A program made the position numbers and the translations under genes. A DNA stretch of 64,000 nt, taken from the NCBI RefSeq assembly GCF_009711345.1, contig NZ_SMMA01000057.1, forward strand, positions 26,952-90,951, in the 5' to 3' direction. Positions 61,543 through 64,000 of this stretch are shown piece after piece. The first letter of the stretch is position 1. Each line of letters begins with the position of its first letter. The stretch is from Pseudovibrio flavus (GTDB lineage Bacteria; Pseudomonadota; Alphaproteobacteria; Rhizobiales; Stappiaceae). The notes below the pieces were generated by a model, which was not told where the DNA came from, did no database searches, and saw only the letters and a list, made by a program, of their open reading frames with translations.

Positions 61543-64000
61543 TTATTTATCGCCTTTTTCCAGGTTCTGCTTGAGAGACATCAGGGCTGCGAACGGAGAG
61601 TCCGGATCCATCGGCTTGTCACGGCGTGGCTGCTGTGGCTTGCTCTGGGAGCTGCGGCCTGCTGCCTTGTTTGCCTGACCTGTGCCACGACCCTTACCGC
61701 CCGGCTTTCCGGTCTGACGACGAGGACGTGCGTTCTTACGCTCGCCTTCTTCTGCTGCTTCGCCTGTGTTGCGCTGCTGACGGTTGTTACCTGCCGGACG
61801 CGGACGACGGTCAAAACGACCCGGACGCCAGATTTCGACGGTGACGGTTTCCATTTCAGCTGCTGCGTCTTCTGCAGGTGCTTCGCTCGCTTCAGCTTCT
61901 ACAGCAACAACTTCCACTGCTGCTTCGCCTTCAGCTACCGGAGTTTCCTCGGTGCTTTCAGCTGCAGCTTCCGCTGCTTTAACAACAGGGCGCTGCTCTT
62001 CCTTGGTTTCCAAGCGGTAGCCCAGAGACTTCAGGATGTTGGAGAAGTCTTCGCCAGCACAGCCCAGAAGAGAAGTCATAGAAACGGTTACGGTGAATGC
62101 GCCGCCTTCAGGGCGAGCACCTTCAGGAACGTCTACGCCTTCTTCCATTGGCTTCCAAGCAACCAGCGGACGGATGATGTCTGCAAGGCGCTCAAGAATG
62201 TCAACGCGAACCGCACGAGGACCGCAAACGCGGAAACCAACGGTTTTGTAAAGATCAGCTTCGATTTCTGCGTCGTAAGGAACAGATGTACGGCCGGATG
62301 CGGAAAGCTCAGGCAGTTCAGTCAGGCCTTTTGCATCTTCTTTGCCGTTCTTGAGAGCCCACAGCTGCGCCAGAAGGCGGCTAGGTGCTGGCTTAAGAAG
62401 AGCTGGGGTGAAGATGTGGTAAGCGCCGAAACGGATACCCAGCTTGCGCAGGGAACCACGCATGCTCTGATCCAGCTGGCGGATATCTTCCGCGATTTCC
62501 TGACGTTCCAGAATGCCGAGATTCTCGGAGAGACGGAATGCGACGCCGCGAGCGATACCATCAACGCCTTCTGCTTCTTCCATATCGAAGAGAGGCTTGA
62601 GAAGGGTTTCGATGTGGGTTTTGACCCACAGGTCTACACGGGCTTGAACGCTATCGCGTGCAGCACCGGTCAGTTGCTCGTCTGCCAGAAGAACAAGGCC
62701 AGGGCGCAGAGTGTGGCTACCGGCTGTCATCCGGGCAACTGGCTCGCCCTGCCAACGCAAGGTGCCGTCTGCCGAAAGGATAAAGTCTTCGTTTGGTGAG
62801 CCTGCCAGCTTATTAGCCCGGCTCTCGATTTCGCTCGCTAGAGCTTTCTGTGCAGCGGCACGGACAGCTTTTTCTTCCTGTCCTTCAGCCTTGGCATCCG
62901 GCGCGAACCGGAATCCCTGCAGCTGGCCAATGTGTTCACCTTCGACAAGTACGTCACCGCTGGCGGTGATCTCCGCTTCGAGCATCTTGTTCTCTCTCAG
63001 ACGTCGCATCAAAACGCTGGTTCGCCGATCCACAAACCGCTGTGTAAGCCGTTCGTGAAGGGCATCTGATAATCTATCTTCTATGCCGCGTGTCACGCCC
63101 TGCCAATGCGCAGGGTCTTTGAGCCAGTCGGCACGGTTTGCAACAAATGTCCAAGTACGGATATGTGCAATCCGGTTGGACAGTGTGTCGATATCCCCAT
63201 CGGTTCTGTCCGCAAAGGCAATCTGACGCTGGAACCAGTCGTCTGGAATTGCACCATAGCGCACAAGATGGGAATAGATCCCCATTACGAGGTCTGCATG
63301 GTTTGCCGGGGCAATCTTGCGATAGTCCGGAACCTGACAAACATCCCATAATAGAGCTATACGCGCCCGCGTGGTGGCGTAGGTTCTTGTTACCTCGTCA
63401 CGCTGTGCAAGCGTTAGTACACCGATATCCTCCGCTGGAGGGGCTTTGGTCAAGCCCTCTTCGCCCGGAGAACGCTCTAATGACATCAAAAGTGCGGAAA
63501 TCGAGGAAAAATCGAGGTCCGGGTTGCGCCATTGGAGAACTTTTAAGGCATCGAAGTGGTGCGACTCAAGTTGATGCACCAATTCATCGTCAAATGCGTT
63601 GACGCGGCCAGTAACGCCAAAGGTGCCATCACGAAGGTGACGGCCGGCGCGGCCTGCGATCTGTCCACATTCGGAAGGGGTAAGCTGGCGATACTGATAG
63701 CCGTCATATTTGCGGTTACCGGCAAACGCCACATGGTCCACGTCGAGGTTCAAACCCATGCCGATTGCATCGGTTGCGATCAGCCAGTCGACGTCGCCGT
63801 TCTGGAAGAGCTCGACCTGTGCGTTGCGGGTGCGCGGGGACAGGGATCCCATAACAACGGCTGCGCCGCCGCGCTGGCGTCGAACCAGTTCCGCGATGCT
63901 GTAAACTTCGTCCGCCGAAAATGCGACGATGGCAGAGCGGCGCGGTAGGCGGGTGATCTTCTTGGAACCGGCATAAGACAATACCGACATACGAGGTCGG
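61543..64000 (-). CDS. SUV3-like ATP-dependent helicase, C-terminal part
   Basis: At least 818 residues visible; the start lies beyond the window. The helicase C-terminal motifs are seen: LIATDAIGMGLNLDVDHVAF (motif V) and QIAGRAGRHLRDG (motif VI), followed by the SUV3-type C-terminal regions. The last 150 residues form a basic and acidic low-complexity tail rich in Arg, Gln, Glu and Ala. SUV3-like proteins unwind RNA and DNA duplexes; with the S4 protein downstream a role in RNA turnover is likely. Confidence 0.9.
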   Translation of the reverse strand, partial: RPRMSVLSYAGSKKITRLPRRSAIVAFSADEVYSIAELVRRQRGGAAVVMGSLSPRTRNAQVELFQNGDVDWLIATDAIGMGLNLDVDHVAFAGNRKYDGYQYRQLTPSECGQIAGRAGRHLRDGTFGVTGRVNAFDDELVHQLESHHFDALKVLQWRNPDLDFSSISALLMSLERSPGEEGLTKAPPAEDIGVLTLAQRDEVTRTYATTRARIALLWDVCQVPDYRKIAPANHADLVMGIYSHLVRYGAIPDDWFQRQIAFADRTDGDIDTLSNRIAHIRTWTFVANRADWLKDPAHWQGVTRGIEDRLSDALHERLTQRFVDRRTSVLMRRLRENKMLEAEITASGDVLVEGEHIGQLQGFRFAPDAKAEGQEEKAVRAAAQKALASEIESRANKLAGSPNEDFILSADGTLRWQGEPVARMTAGSHTLRPGLVLLADEQLTGAARDSVQARVDLWVKTHIETLLKPLFDMEEAEGVDGIARGVAFRLSENLGILERQEIAEDIRQLDQSMRGSLRKLGIRFGAYHIFTPALLKPAPSRLLAQLWALKNGKEDAKGLTELPELSASGRTSVPYDAEIEADLYKTVGFRVCGPRAVRVDILERLADIIRPLVAWKPMEEGVDVPEGARPEGGAFTVTVSMTSLLGCAGEDFSNILKSLGYRLETKEEQRPVVKAAEAAAESTEETPVAEGEAAVEVVAVEAEASEAPAEDAAAEMETVTVEIWRPGRFDRRPRPAGNNRQQRNTGEAAEEGERKNARPRRQTGKPGGKGRGTGQANKAAGRSSQSKPQQPRRDKPMDPDSPFAALMSLKQNLEKGDK

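Noticed and set aside
61477-62799. 440-codon plus-strand frame opposite the helicase gene
   Set aside because: It is a shadow of the GC-rich helicase gene and its low-complexity tail, with a Cys/Phe/Arg-rich product unlike any protein.

Overview
The window looks like a chromosomal segment of a marine alphaproteobacterium, most like the Stappiaceae/Pseudovibrio group. The reasons are the hemC-hemD-Mic60-hemY order, the neighbourhood of gpsA, an EVE-domain gene and tsaD, a mesaconyl-CoA hydratase-like gene of the ethylmalonyl-CoA pathway, and CarD and FdxA types common in alphaproteobacteria. The genus is an inference; there is no rRNA in the window.

Layout. 1-23.7 kb is core genome: two small secreted proteins, a MaoC-type hydratase, RidA, beta-carbonic anhydrase, gloA, leuB, a GNAT enzyme, asd behind a threonine-rich leader peptide, two tandem TenA paralogues, a threonine dehydratase-like enzyme, an M20 amidohydrolase, an EVE protein, YciI, gpsA, a Nudix enzyme, tsaD (its tRNA substrate modification is unrelated to the island), then hemC, hemD, the Mic60-like protein and hemY, ending in tRNA-Thr(CGT).

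23.77-36.37 kb is an integrated element of about 12.6 kb. It sits in the 3' end of tRNA-Thr and is bounded by a 26-bp perfect direct repeat (attL 23768-23793, attR 36346-36371). It carries a tyrosine integrase, RNase HI, a complete type III toxin-antitoxin locus (promoter, two 45-nt RNA repeats that can form H-type pseudoknots, attenuating terminator, ToxN/AbiQ/CptN-like toxin), a Rha-like protein, a secreted ClpP-fold protein, a lipoprotein, an IS6-family insertion sequence with decayed relatives, a serine resolvase and a DUF2971 protein.

36.4-41.8 kb is core again: ABM-domain protein, outer-membrane beta-barrel, Gfo/Idh/MocA oxidoreductase, nicotinamide phosphoribosyltransferase and lldD.

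42.1-55.4 kb is a coherent malonate-use locus. It holds a HutP-family RNA-binding regulator, a 360-bp leader rich in hairpins, the biotin-dependent sodium-pumping malonate decarboxylase (madG, a 39-residue membrane protein, madB, a dedicated biotin ligase, madA, E, C, D, H, K, F), the malonate transporter madLM, and the biotin importer bioMNY. Together these import malonate, load it on an acyl-carrier protein with a dephospho-CoA-type prosthetic group, pass the carboxyl group to biotin, decarboxylate carboxybiotin at a membrane Na+ pump, and supply and attach the biotin.

55.7-64 kb is core: tRNA-Arg(CCT), a nuclease-like protein, an M48 lipoprotein protease, an NhaP-type antiporter, CarD, FdxA, an S4-domain protein and the C-terminal part of a SUV3-like helicase that runs off the end.

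The most notable items are the type III toxin-antitoxin system with its predicted pseudoknots, the HutP homologue heading the malonate operon, and the threonine leader peptide in front of asd.
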